DNA of 64,000 nucleotides from LMUY01 sp965198565 (lineage in GTDB: Bacteria > Pseudomonadota > Alphaproteobacteria > Acetobacterales > Acetobacteraceae), in assembly GCA_965198565.1 (NCBI GenBank), contig OZ240665.1, positions 4,278,001 to 4,342,000 on the forward strand. Direction: 5' to 3'. The notes under the pieces were generated by a model. It was not told the DNA's origin, did no database searches, and worked only from the letters and a program-made list of their open reading frames with translations. A program made the position numbers and the translations under genes. Shown one piece after another: positions 16,862 to 25,295 of this stretch (positions are counted from its first letter, which is position 1; the number at the start of each line of letters is the position of its first letter).

Positions 16862-17802
16862 CCGAGTGGCAGAGCGACGTGCCGCCGTATTTCGCGGTGC
16901 ATGTGGCCCCGCCGGACCTCTCGCCCTGGCTTGCGGGCAACACGGGCGTTCCAGGCTTCATCACCGTGCCGTCCGGCCGGCCTGGCCCGCATGTGGCCAT
17001 CATCGCGCTGGTGCATGGCAATGAACTCGCCGGCGCGCTCGTGCTCGACGGGATGCTGCGGCATGGCATCCAGATCAGCCGCGGCACCCTCACCGTGGGC
17101 TTCGCCAACATCGAGGCGTTCGCTCGGTTCGACCCGGCGCAGCCCACCACCTCCCGCTTCATCGACGAGGATTTCAACCGCGTGTGGGACCGGGCCTTGC
17201 TCGACGGCCCGCGCCGCTCGGTCGAACTCGACCGTGCCCGCGCCATCCGGCCGCTGATCGACAGCGTCGACATCCTGCTCGACCTGCATTCGATGCTGTG
17301 GCCCTCCGACCCGCTGATCCTGAGCGGCCCGAGCGAAAAGGGCCGGGACCTGGCCGTCGCGATCGGCGTGCCGCCGCTGGTGGTGGCCGACCACGGCCAT
17401 GTCAGCGGGCCACGGCTGATCGACTACTCCAGCTTCACCGGGCCGGGGCCCGCCGCGGCGGTGCTGGTGGAGGCTGGGCAGCATTGGGAGGCCGACACCG
17501 TCGCGACCACCCAGGCCAGCGTGGATGGGCTGCTGCGCCATGCCGGCATGCGGCCCGGCCTGGCGCCGCCGCACCGGGTGCGCGTGGCGGAAGTCACCAT
17601 GGCGATCACCGCCACCACGTCCGCCTTCGCCTTCCTGCGCCCGTTCCGCGGCGGCGAGGTGGTGCCGTATCGCAACACCCTGATCGCCGTCGACGGGACC
17701 GTCGAAATCCGCACGCCGCATGACGATTGCATGCTGGTGATGCCCAGCCTGCGCGCCAGCCGCGGCCACACCGCCGTGCGCCTGGCGCGGTTCCGCACTT
17801 GA
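16858..17802 (+). CDS. Succinylglutamate desuccinylase/aspartoacylase (AstE) family protein
   Basis: Zinc carboxypeptidase-like deacylase, 314 residues. Metal ligands are visible as HGNE (His53, Glu56) and DLHSM (His144); the catalytic Glu is in VEAGQHW (Glu206). A C-terminal beta domain completes the family architecture. Known members remove succinyl or acetyl groups from amino acids; this one is not in an ast operon, so the substrate is open. It overlaps the preceding M20 deacylase by ATGA, implying that both act on the same or successive acylated substrates. Confidence 0.82.
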   Translation: MTEWQSDVPPYFAVHVAPPDLSPWLAGNTGVPGFITVPSGRPGPHVAIIALVHGNELAGALVLDGMLRHGIQISRGTLTVGFANIEAFARFDPAQPTTSRFIDEDFNRVWDRALLDGPRRSVELDRARAIRPLIDSVDILLDLHSMLWPSDPLILSGPSEKGRDLAVAIGVPPLVVADHGHVSGPRLIDYSSFTGPGPAAAVLVEAGQHWEADTVATTQASVDGLLRHAGMRPGLAPPHRVRVAEVTMAITATTSAFAFLRPFRGGEVVPYRNTLIAVDGTVEIRTPHDDCMLVMPSLRASRGHTAVRLARFRT

Positions 17803-17864
17803 GCGCTGTCGCTTGGCCTGTTCGGCGCCCCTATATGCTGCGGCGCGCAACAGGAGATCACGCC

Positions 17865-18443
17865 GTGCCGCTCAGCCCCAGCCAGACTCCGCGAGACCGC
17901 CTCCACACCCGCCGCATCGAGCTGAACGGCTACAGGCGGGCGGACGGGCTGTTCGACGTGGAAGCGCACCTCACCGACACCAAGGCCTATGGCTTCGAGT
18001 TGCAGGACCGCGGCCATGTCCCGCCGGGCGAGCCGCTGCATGAGATGTTCATGCGCATGACGGTGGATGGGACCCTGACGATCGTGGCGTTTGAGGCGGT
18101 GACCGACTACAGCCCCTACAGCATCTGCCCCGACATCGTGCCTGCCTACGCCAAGCTGGTGGGCCTGCAGATCCGCCCGGGCTTCCTTCGCGCGGCCAAC
18201 GAGCGGGTCGGCGGCGTGCATGGCTGCACCCACCTGCGCGAGTTGCTGCAGCCGATGGCGACGGTGGCGTTCCAGACCCTTTCGACGGAACGGGTTGCGC
18301 GCATGGCGGAGCGGTCGCCCACTGCCCGGCCCGCCCTGGTCAACACCTGCTACGCCTATCGCGACGACGGCCCGATCGTGGCGCGCAGTTGGCCCGCGTT
18401 CTACACCGGCAGCACTCCGGCGCCCGCGGAAACCGGCCGCTGA
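17865..18443 (+). CDS. DUF2889 domain protein
   Basis: A 192-residue soluble protein with the DUF2889 pattern: HTRRIELNGYRRADGLFDVEA near the N-terminus, DGTLTIVAFEAVTDYSPYSIC in the middle and GVHGCTHLRELLQP, where conserved Cys and His residues could bind metal or substrate. The function is unknown; members often occur beside catabolic oxidoreductases. I chose the GTG at 17865 because it follows CAGGAGA. It lies between the AstE-like gene and the GMC oxidoreductase on the same strand. Confidence 0.78.
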   Translation: MPLSPSQTPRDRLHTRRIELNGYRRADGLFDVEAHLTDTKAYGFELQDRGHVPPGEPLHEMFMRMTVDGTLTIVAFEAVTDYSPYSICPDIVPAYAKLVGLQIRPGFLRAANERVGGVHGCTHLRELLQPMATVAFQTLSTERVARMAERSPTARPALVNTCYAYRDDGPIVARSWPAFYTGSTPAPAETGR

Positions 18444-20047
18444 TCCCGGCGCTGCAGTCCGACTACCTGGTCGTGGGCGGCGGCACTGCGGGTTGCATCC
18501 TGGCCGCCCGCCTGTCCGAGAACCCGGCCCATCGCGTGACCCTGCTCGAGGCTGGCCCGCCCGACCGCGACCCTTGGATCCATATTCCCGCGGGATATGC
18601 GCGGCTGATGAAGTCCCGCCGGTTCGACTGGGGCTATGCCACCGAGCCCGAGCCCGAGTTGGATGGGCGCAGCATCGTTTGGCCGCGCGGCAGGGTGCTT
18701 GGCGGGTCGGGGTCGGTGAACGGGCTGGTGTTCCTGCGCGGCTCGCCGCACGACTATGACCGGTGGGCGCAGTCCGGCGCGCGCGGCTGGGCGTGGGATG
18801 ACGTCCTGCCCACCTTCCGCGCTTTGGAATGCTGGGCCGGCGCTGCTGGGCAAACCCGGGGCAAGGGCGGGCCGGTGCCGGTCAGCGAGCCGCGGCGGCT
18901 TTCCACGGGGGCGGCTGCGTTCGTGGCCGCCTGCGAGGCCGCCGGCTTCCGCCGCGCGGCGGACGTGAACGACGGCCCCACCGAAGGCGCCGGGCCGGTG
19001 CAGATGAACGTCCACAATGGGCGCCGGGTCAGTACGGCGCAGGCCTATCTGCGGCCCGCGCGGTCCCGCGGGAATCTGCAGGTGGTCACGGGAGTGGTGG
19101 CACGCCGGGTCGTGCTCGAGGGGGGGCGGGCGACGGGCGTGGAGGTGGATGGGCCGGGCGGGCGACAGGTGTTCAGCGCCGCGCGCGAGGTCGTGCTCTG
19201 CGCCGGGGCGATCGGGTCGCCGCATTTACTGATGCTGTCTGGGGTGGGCGACGGGGCGATGCTGGCCGAGGCCGGCGTTGCCAGCGTGTTGCACCGGCGC
19301 GGCGTGGGGCAGAACCTGCAGGACCACCTGATCGCGCGCCTGATGTTCCGCACCAAACCCGCCGCGACGCTCAACGAGATCAGCGCCAGCACGCTGCGCA
19401 GCGCCGCCATCGGGCTGGAATACCTGACCCGGCGCAGCGGCCCGCTCGCCATCGGCGCCACCGAGGCCACGCTGTTTGCCCGCTGCACGCCCGGCGCCGA
19501 GGAGGCGGAGATCCAGTTCCAGTTCATCAATTTCAGCCTCGCTCCCGCGCCGGGCTACGTGTTGGCGCGCCATCCGGGCATGATGATCAACTGGAACCAG
19601 TGCCGGCCGGACAGTCGCGGCAATCTGCGCCTGCGCAGCCCCGACCCGGCGGACCGGCCCGCCATCCACGCGTGCTATCTCAGCGCGCCTGCGGACCAGC
19701 ACGCGGCGGTCGCCGGTGCGCGCTTGGGCCAGCGCGTTGCCCGGACCGCGCCGTTTGCCGACCTGGTGGAAGAGGAACTGGCGCCGCCGCGCGACGCGAC
19801 CAGCGACGAGGCGCTGCTCGGCTTCATCCGCCGCACCGCGACCACGGTCTATCACCCGTGCGGAACCTGCCGCATGGGGGTTGACGACGGCGCGGTGCTA
19901 GACCCGCAATTGCGCGTCCGCGGGTTGGACGGTTTGCGCGTGGCGGACGCATCGGCGTTTCCGCTGGTGCCTAGCACCAACATCCAACCCGCCGTGATGA
20001 TGCTCGCCGAGCGCGCCGCCCGCTTTATGATTCAACCTGCCACCTAA
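18389..20047 (+). CDS. GMC-family FAD-dependent oxidoreductase
   Basis: Oxidises an alcohol with FAD, as in choline dehydrogenase and related enzymes. It has the N-terminal dinucleotide fold DYLVVGGGTAGCILAARL, the GMC signature around GRVLGGSGSVNGLVFLRG, a second GMC signature GAIGSPHLLMLSGVG, and the C-terminal YHPCGTCRMG and VPSTNIQPAVMMLAER. The start is uncertain: the TTG at 18389 overlaps the DUF2889 gene by 55 bases, and the conserved fold begins only after 18452, where no standard start codon is in frame. The substrate is unknown; neighbours suggest one step of a carbon-compound degradation route ending in the class II aldolase. Confidence 0.88.
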   Translation: MARVLHRQHSGARGNRPLIPALQSDYLVVGGGTAGCILAARLSENPAHRVTLLEAGPPDRDPWIHIPAGYARLMKSRRFDWGYATEPEPELDGRSIVWPRGRVLGGSGSVNGLVFLRGSPHDYDRWAQSGARGWAWDDVLPTFRALECWAGAAGQTRGKGGPVPVSEPRRLSTGAAAFVAACEAAGFRRAADVNDGPTEGAGPVQMNVHNGRRVSTAQAYLRPARSRGNLQVVTGVVARRVVLEGGRATGVEVDGPGGRQVFSAAREVVLCAGAIGSPHLLMLSGVGDGAMLAEAGVASVLHRRGVGQNLQDHLIARLMFRTKPAATLNEISASTLRSAAIGLEYLTRRSGPLAIGATEATLFARCTPGAEEAEIQFQFINFSLAPAPGYVLARHPGMMINWNQCRPDSRGNLRLRSPDPADRPAIHACYLSAPADQHAAVAGARLGQRVARTAPFADLVEEELAPPRDATSDEALLGFIRRTATTVYHPCGTCRMGVDDGAVLDPQLRVRGLDGLRVADASAFPLVPSTNIQPAVMMLAERAARFMIQPAT

Positions 20048-20059
20048 AGGAGCCTCCCG

Positions 20060-20818
20060 ATGTTGGACCATGTCTCTACCAGCGATCTGACCGAGCAACA
20101 GGCCCGGATCGACCTGGCCGCCTGCCTCCGCCTGGCCGTGCTCAACGGGTTCCACGAGGGCATCGACAACCACTTTACCTTGGCCTTGCCCGGCATTGCC
20201 GACCGCTTCCTGCTCAACCCGTATGGGCTGCACTGGTCGGAGGTGCGCGCCAGCGACCTGCTCGAGGTGGATATAGAAGGCACCGTCCTGCGTGGCGCCG
20301 GGATGGCTGACCGCACCGCGCTTTGCATCCACGCGCCCATTCACAAGCGCGGCCATGCTTGCGTGCTGCACACCCACATGCCGTATGCCACCGCGCTGAC
20401 CCAGTTGGAGGACATGACGCTCCACATGATCGGGCAGAACGCGGTCGGTTTCGCCGGTGAGGTCGCCTACGACCACAACTATGGCGGGCTGGCGCTGGAC
20501 ATGGCCGAGGGCGAGCGCATGGCCGAGGTTATGGGCGACAAGCCCGTGCTGATGCTGGCCAATCATGGCGTGATCGTATGCGGCACGTCGGTGGCGGCCG
20601 CCTTCAATCGGCTCTACTTCCTCGAGCGCGCGTGCGAGACCCAGATCCTGGCGATGTCGACCGGCAAGCCGCTGCATCATGTTCCGCAGGCGGTGGTGGA
20701 TTTTACCCGCTCGCAGTTCGGCGCGTCCGGTTTGCCGCCGGGCCACAAGCCGTACGATTATCACTTCGCAGCACTGAAGCGCGTGCTCGACCGGCGCGAG
20801 CCGGATTATGCCGAATAG
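20060..20818 (+). CDS. Class II aldolase/adducin family protein
   Basis: A 252-residue zinc-type aldolase-fold protein. Probable metal-binding histidines lie in VLHTHMPYATAL (His104, His106) and LMLANHGVIVCG (His169). The region where classical fuculose aldolases carry a catalytic Glu reads TALCIHAPIHKRG, the form seen in adducin-like members, so aldolase chemistry is not certain. The ATG at 20060 has a strong AAAGGAG site. It follows the GMC gene by 12 bases and closes the plus-strand run; a strong terminator hairpin follows at 20854. Confidence 0.85.
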   Translation: MLDHVSTSDLTEQQARIDLAACLRLAVLNGFHEGIDNHFTLALPGIADRFLLNPYGLHWSEVRASDLLEVDIEGTVLRGAGMADRTALCIHAPIHKRGHACVLHTHMPYATALTQLEDMTLHMIGQNAVGFAGEVAYDHNYGGLALDMAEGERMAEVMGDKPVLMLANHGVIVCGTSVAAAFNRLYFLERACETQILAMSTGKPLHHVPQAVVDFTRSQFGASGLPPGHKPYDYHFAALKRVLDRREPDYAE

Positions 20819-20853
20819 CGCGTCATCGTCTCAGAGCGGCAAAGATGAAACGT

Positions 20854-20880
20854 AGGGGTGGGCAGAGGACGCCCACCCCT
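20854..20880. terminator. Bidirectional terminator hairpin between convergent genes
   Basis: Perfect 10-bp stem AGGGGTGGGC / GCCCACCCCT with a 7-base loop, placed between the aldolase stop (plus) and the lipoprotein stop (minus). No U tract, but position and stability fit a shared terminator. Confidence 0.7.
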
Positions 20881-20891
20881 CGCTGGCGAGC

Positions 20892-21404
20892 TTAGTACGG
20901 CGCTGGTGTCATGTAAGGGGCGGGTTGCACCAGGTACGGGGCTGGTTGGACGAGGTAAGGCGCCGGTTGGAAAAGCACCGGCGGCGGTGCCGGCAACTGA
21001 TTGCCCCTGGACACCATGCACTGCACGTAAGCGTTGTCGTACTGGCCCTGAATGCCGTATTGGGCCTGCGCCGAGCCGCCCGCGCCGGCGGCAGTACCGA
21101 TGGTGGCACCGGTCGCGGCGCCCACAGCCGCGCCACGGCCGCGGCCGAGTGCCGCGCCCAAACCAGCGCCCAACACGGTGCCAAGCACGGCGCCGCCGAT
21201 GGCTTGGTTGTTGGCTTGCTGAGCCTGGCCCTGCACTTGGCTCGAGGCATACTGGGTGCAGACGGCCTGGTCCTGCTGGAAGACCTCGAACGGCTTGTTG
21301 GGCGCCGGAAGCACCTGAACCGTCGGGCCAAGCGGCGTCGTGGCACAACCCTCGAGCATCAGACCGCCGGCCATGACCAGGGTAACGATTTGCGTGCGTC
21401 TCAT
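20892..21404 (-). CDS. Glycine-zipper outer-membrane-type lipoprotein
   Basis: A 170-residue exported lipoprotein. A hydrophobic signal peptide ends in LMLEGC, a lipobox with Cys near residue 20. The middle holds a glycine-zipper segment (GGAVLGTVLGAGLGAALGRG and the following AAVGAATGATIGTAAGAG), as in 17-kDa surface antigen/OmpA-associated lipoproteins that insert in or cross the outer membrane. The C-terminus has tandem QPAPYLV repeats (three PAPY units plus a terminal one). Two adjacent ATGs (21407, 21404) can serve as start. It stands alone and converges on the aldolase gene. Confidence 0.8.
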   Translation of the reverse strand: MRRTQIVTLVMAGGLMLEGCATTPLGPTVQVLPAPNKPFEVFQQDQAVCTQYASSQVQGQAQQANNQAIGGAVLGTVLGAGLGAALGRGRGAAVGAATGATIGTAAGAGGSAQAQYGIQGQYDNAYVQCMVSRGNQLPAPPPVLFQPAPYLVQPAPYLVQPAPYMTPAPY

Positions 21405-21624
21405 CATTAATCCGTCAATTGAGTATGGTCGCAACACGTTGGAAGCAAAGTCTTGGCAGCAGCGCCTAACCGCAAGCTTGATGCCCCGGCAACTGCATAG
21501 AGCTGGGGTCTCACGACGCAACGTAGAAGTCCGTGCGGAGCCAGCGAAGCGGCTTTCCCGGTGCGAGTTACTTATTGATGCAATCAACGGCGCCGCGCCG
21601 TGGGCCTATCGAGCGGCGCTTTAG

Positions 21625-22797
21625 CTAGCGGACTTCCTCGACCACGCTCAGGCCAGGCTGTTCGCTGAGCCCGACCGCAACCGAGCGCCGGTTCGGGGCG
21701 GACTGGTAGACCTCAAGCAGTCTGCGATGGAACCGCTCCAGGCTGAACCGCGACCTGACATGCTCGTGAGCCGTGGCGCGCAGGCGAGCGAACCGGTCTG
21801 GGTCAGCCCATAGCGCGGCCACTTGCCCGGCAAGCTCATCCTTGTCGGTCGCGAGCAGCCCAGTGCGGCGGTGCTCGATCATTTCCGGCACACCGCCGGC
21901 CGCGTAGCCCGCGACCACGACACCCGCACTCATGGCTTCGAGCACGACGAGCGGCAGCGGGTCCGGCGTTTTCGACGTCACCAGAAGTATGTCCAGCCCG
22001 GCATAGGTGGCAGCCCCCGTCACCCAGCCATCGTAGTGCACGTGCGGAGCCAGACCTTCTGCAGCCAGCCGACGCTGAATGTCAGCCCAGTAGTCTGGCA
22101 TGTCCGGATCGGGGCGCCCGCGGATGGTGAGCTTGGCATCGACGCCACGGGCGCGGATGGAGGCAAACCAGTCGACCAGGACGTCCATGCCCTTGTTCGG
22201 GTGGAACCGACCGACGAAGCCCAGCCGCAACGGACCGCCCGGGGGGGCCGCTGGCAGCGCGTCCTGCAGCATGCGGATGCCATTGTGCACCACCGTCACA
22301 TGCTCCGGCAGCGTCTCACACGGAAAACAAGGGCGCGACACGATCACCACCTTGCTGACGCAGCGGGCAATCAGCTTCCACAGCACGCGCTCCGAGCTGC
22401 GATAGGGGATGTCGTGCAAGTGAACGAGGGTGCGCGTGTGGGTCAGCAGCCCGATGATGGCGCAGAGCACGTGCGTCTTGAGGCCGTTGCTGTGGATCGT
22501 CGAGCAGCCATGCGCCTGGGCAAAGCGCTTGAGCCGGAAGGCGCACCGAACCGCATCGGCTACAGCCGCGAGGATGGGCCGGAGCCGCGGCGGACGATGC
22601 ACCTGCAGCATGGCCGTGGGACGATAGCAGCATACGGTGATGCCCTGGGCCCGGGCCGCCTCGGAGACCGGCCCCTCCTCCGGGACGGCCAGCACCGGCT
22701 CGATATTGGGATTGGCCATCATGTGCCGCAGCACCACCTCCGCCCCGCCCTTGAAGTTGGACACGGGGGAGACGAACAGAACCCGCGGCTTGATCAT
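21625..22797 (-). CDS. Glycosyltransferase family 4 protein
   Basis: GT-B enzyme of 390 residues. N-terminal VLFVSPVSNFKGGAEVVLRHM is the glycine-rich acceptor-side loop. The C-terminal domain has GFVGRFHPNKGMDVLVDWF, TIRGRP and DILLVTSKTPDPLPLVVLEAM with the E near the nucleotide-sugar site. The ATG at 22797 overlaps the preceding glycosyltransferase stop by ATGA, so the pair is translated together. It belongs with the acyltransferase and flippase nearby to a surface-polysaccharide group. The sugar is unknown. Confidence 0.87.
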   Translation of the reverse strand: MIKPRVLFVSPVSNFKGGAEVVLRHMMANPNIEPVLAVPEEGPVSEAARAQGITVCCYRPTAMLQVHRPPRLRPILAAVADAVRCAFRLKRFAQAHGCSTIHSNGLKTHVLCAIIGLLTHTRTLVHLHDIPYRSSERVLWKLIARCVSKVVIVSRPCFPCETLPEHVTVVHNGIRMLQDALPAAPPGGPLRLGFVGRFHPNKGMDVLVDWFASIRARGVDAKLTIRGRPDPDMPDYWADIQRRLAAEGLAPHVHYDGWVTGAATYAGLDILLVTSKTPDPLPLVVLEAMSAGVVVAGYAAGGVPEMIEHRRTGLLATDKDELAGQVAALWADPDRFARLRATAHEHVRSRFSLERFHRRLLEVYQSAPNRRSVAVGLSEQPGLSVVEEVR

Positions 22798-23996
22798 GCG
22801 AGTTCCAGGCTGCGCGCGGCTTCCGTCGCGTGGTCGAACTGGCGGCAACGGCAGGCCGCAGCGCTGACGAACGCGTCGGCCAAGGCGTCGGCCACGGTGG
22901 GCAGGGCAAAGCGGGTCTGCGCCTGGGCATGCCCGGCCGACCCGGCGGCCGCCACTTCGCTCGGAGCGGTTGCCAGCCGGGCCAGCAGGCGGGCGAGCGC
23001 AGGCGCATCGCCTTCCGGCACGATCCAGCCGCCATCCGCCACCACGCCGGGGATCGATCCGGAGCTCGATCCGATGACCGGGACGGCGCAGGCATGCGCC
23101 TCCATGATGACGCGGCCGAATTGCTCCTTCCATGTCCGGGTGGTCCGCGACATGAGGACGAGCGCATCCAACCCGTTCATCAGGCGCGCGACCTCGGCAG
23201 GCGGCCGCGGCGGCAAGACGCGGACGCGGTCTGCCAGCCCGAGCTCAGCCGCGCGAGCGGTGAACGCGGCCTCGTCGGCGCCAGAGCCGACCACAAGCAA
23301 CGTCACCGGTTCGGCGCAGGCGGCCATCGCCTCGAGCACGTCGTGCAGGCCCTTCTCACGCACGATCCGCCCGACATAGCCGAGCGTGAACCCAGAGACG
23401 CCCAGGGCGGCACGCGCGGCCGCACGGTCCTGCCGGGTGAACACGCCCGGCGCCACGCCGTATTCCACGATTGCCGTATCGCCAGCGAAGCCGCAGCGAC
23501 GCGAGACGTCGAGGCTTTCCGGGCCGCGGCCGATCAGCAGGTCGGTCTGGCCGAGCGCATAGCGGCGCACCTGTTCGAACGGTACTGGCAGGCGGCGGAA
23601 GATGTTCTGATCCGTCTCCAGCATGATCGCCGCGCGCGGGAACCGCCAGTTGCGCAGCAGGATGGCCTGGAGTGCCACGACGCTCCATGGCTCCTCCCAG
23701 AGATGGATGACGTCCGGCTGCAGCTCCTGCAGGACGCGGCCGAGATGGGCGTAATGGTGCAGGTACCAGCCGGCGCCCGGCACGTAGGGCAGGCGGATTC
23801 GCTCGATGCGGAGATCCATCGGGCCGCGATGAGGGTCAAGCGGCATGGGCTTGCCGTATTCCTGCCAGCGATCCGGCGCCACGAGCGTCAAATCGATGTC
23901 GTGCCGCCGTTCGACCAGCGTTTCGTATCGCAGGCGACCGCTGACGCGGTGGACCGCTGAGTGGGAAATGGAAAGCACTTTTAAGGGCTTGGACAT
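22794..23996 (-). CDS. Glycosyltransferase family 4 protein
   Basis: GT-B enzyme of 400 residues, with N-terminal VLSISHSAVHRVSGRLRYETL, a DVIHLWEEPWS motif, GYVGRIVREKGLHDVLEAM and EQFGRVIMEAHACAVPVIGS, where the E-x7-E motif is present (EQFGRVIME). The HLWEEPW segment is typical of GT4 enzymes in exopolysaccharide clusters. It is the first gene of a two-gene minus-strand unit and is divergent from the acyltransferase, with about 145 bases between their starts that must hold both promoters. Confidence 0.87.
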   Translation of the reverse strand: MSKPLKVLSISHSAVHRVSGRLRYETLVERRHDIDLTLVAPDRWQEYGKPMPLDPHRGPMDLRIERIRLPYVPGAGWYLHHYAHLGRVLQELQPDVIHLWEEPWSVVALQAILLRNWRFPRAAIMLETDQNIFRRLPVPFEQVRRYALGQTDLLIGRGPESLDVSRRCGFAGDTAIVEYGVAPGVFTRQDRAAARAALGVSGFTLGYVGRIVREKGLHDVLEAMAACAEPVTLLVVGSGADEAAFTARAAELGLADRVRVLPPRPPAEVARLMNGLDALVLMSRTTRTWKEQFGRVIMEAHACAVPVIGSSSGSIPGVVADGGWIVPEGDAPALARLLARLATAPSEVAAAGSAGHAQAQTRFALPTVADALADAFVSAAACRCRQFDHATEAARSLELA

Positions 23997-24142
23997 CGAA
24001 CAGCGCGACCCCTTCAGAGGCTTGACGGCCCTGCCGTGCGCATACGCGGGCGAGCCTTGACGCTTCGATTTTCCCTCATACTCATGTATGAAGCGTTAAC
24101 GGGCCGGCACGGACGGCCCTCGCTCGAGTTCTGGGGGATCGC

Positions 24143-25219
24143 GTGTCACCGTTGGACGTCTCGCTTGCTCGCGCCAACCCGCCCAGTATCCCTGCCGATC
24201 AGTCGTCGCGCGTCGCCACCACGGGCCGGGTCGCGTGGATCGATTACGCGCGCGGCTTGGCGATCATTCTGGTGGTGTATGGCCACTGCTTCCGCGGCCT
24301 GCAGGATGCGGGCTTCATCGGCGCCGATAGCCCGCTCCGGGTCGTCGACTTCGTCATCTACGGCTTCCACATGCCGCTGTTCTTCTTCCTGTCGGGTGTG
24401 GTTGGCACCAAAGCGTTCCAGCAGGACGCCGGGCCATTTCTGCGGAGCCGGATCGTCTCGCTGGGCTGGCCGTACCTGCTGTGGATGAGCGTCGAGGCAG
24501 CGTTGCTGCTCAGCCTGTCAGGCTTGACGAACATGGGGCCGCCGAAGCTGGGCCTCGACACCTATCTTTATCGCCCGCTGTCGCCATTCTGGTTCCTCTA
24601 CGCGCTGTTCGCGGCAAGCCTGGTGATCTACGCGATCCGCCGGCTGGCCGCATCCGCCCGCCTCGGCCTTGCCGCGGGGCTTTATGTCGGCGGCCAGTTC
24701 GTTCCGGTCGACATCATCCAGCTCGCGTCGTGGGGACTGTTCTATCTCTGCCTGGGGCATTGCTGCGCCGCCTGGATCCGGCGCCCCGAGGTGATCGCGC
24801 GTCTATCTGCGCCTGGCACTCTGATCCTGTTGGCGATCGCGACCGTCGGACTCAGCCTGGGGTTGCGCGATATCGGCTGTCCCTCCCGCTTCGAGGTGCC
24901 GGTGGCGCTCGCGGGCAGTGCGCTCGTGTTCGGTTGTGCGGAGCGGGTGGCCCAAGCCGCACGGGCGCTGTCACTCGTGCGCTTGATTGCGCTGTTTGGG
25001 CAGATTTCGCTTACCATCCTGGTCGTGCATGTGCTCGGGACGGCCGGGATGCGGATCGCGTTGACCAAGCTGCTGCATGTACACGTGGTCTGGTTGGAAC
25101 TGCTGGCTGGAACAGCGTCCGGCCTGGGCCTGGCGCTGTGCCTGCAGCTTGTGTGCGAACGGATCGGGGTCGTTCGTGCGCTGGGGTTGCCGACTCGGCC
25201 GGCTTGGCGCGCGAGCTGA
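24143..25219 (+). CDS. Acyltransferase 3 family membrane protein (OafA/ExoZ-like)
   Basis: Polytopic inner-membrane O-acyltransferase that would add acetyl or similar groups to a surface glycan. The N-terminus shows WIDYARGLAIILVVYGHCFRGL, with the conserved R in YARG and the catalytic His in YGH. About ten membrane helices follow, e.g. MPLFFFLSGVVG and LIALFGQISLTILVVHVLG. Length of 358 residues fits the family. The start is GTG at 24143. An element A palindrome lies directly after the stop. Confidence 0.87.
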   Translation: MSPLDVSLARANPPSIPADQSSRVATTGRVAWIDYARGLAIILVVYGHCFRGLQDAGFIGADSPLRVVDFVIYGFHMPLFFFLSGVVGTKAFQQDAGPFLRSRIVSLGWPYLLWMSVEAALLLSLSGLTNMGPPKLGLDTYLYRPLSPFWFLYALFAASLVIYAIRRLAASARLGLAAGLYVGGQFVPVDIIQLASWGLFYLCLGHCCAAWIRRPEVIARLSAPGTLILLAIATVGLSLGLRDIGCPSRFEVPVALAGSALVFGCAERVAQAARALSLVRLIALFGQISLTILVVHVLGTAGMRIALTKLLHVHVVWLELLAGTASGLGLALCLQLVCERIGVVRALGLPTRPAWRAS

Positions 25220-25250
25220 AGGGGACACACTGCTCGGAATTCGTCCCTCG

Positions 25251-25288
25251 CACCCTCACCCCGACCCTCTCCCGCCCGCGGGAGAGGG
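25251..25288. repeat. Dispersed element A copy (with CACCCTCACCCC arm)
   Basis: CACCCTCACCCCGA then CCCTCTCCCGC-CC-GCGGGAGAGGG. It sits between the convergent acyltransferase and flippase genes, where it may also act as a transcription terminator for both. Confidence 0.85.
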
Positions 25289-25295
25289 AGATATC

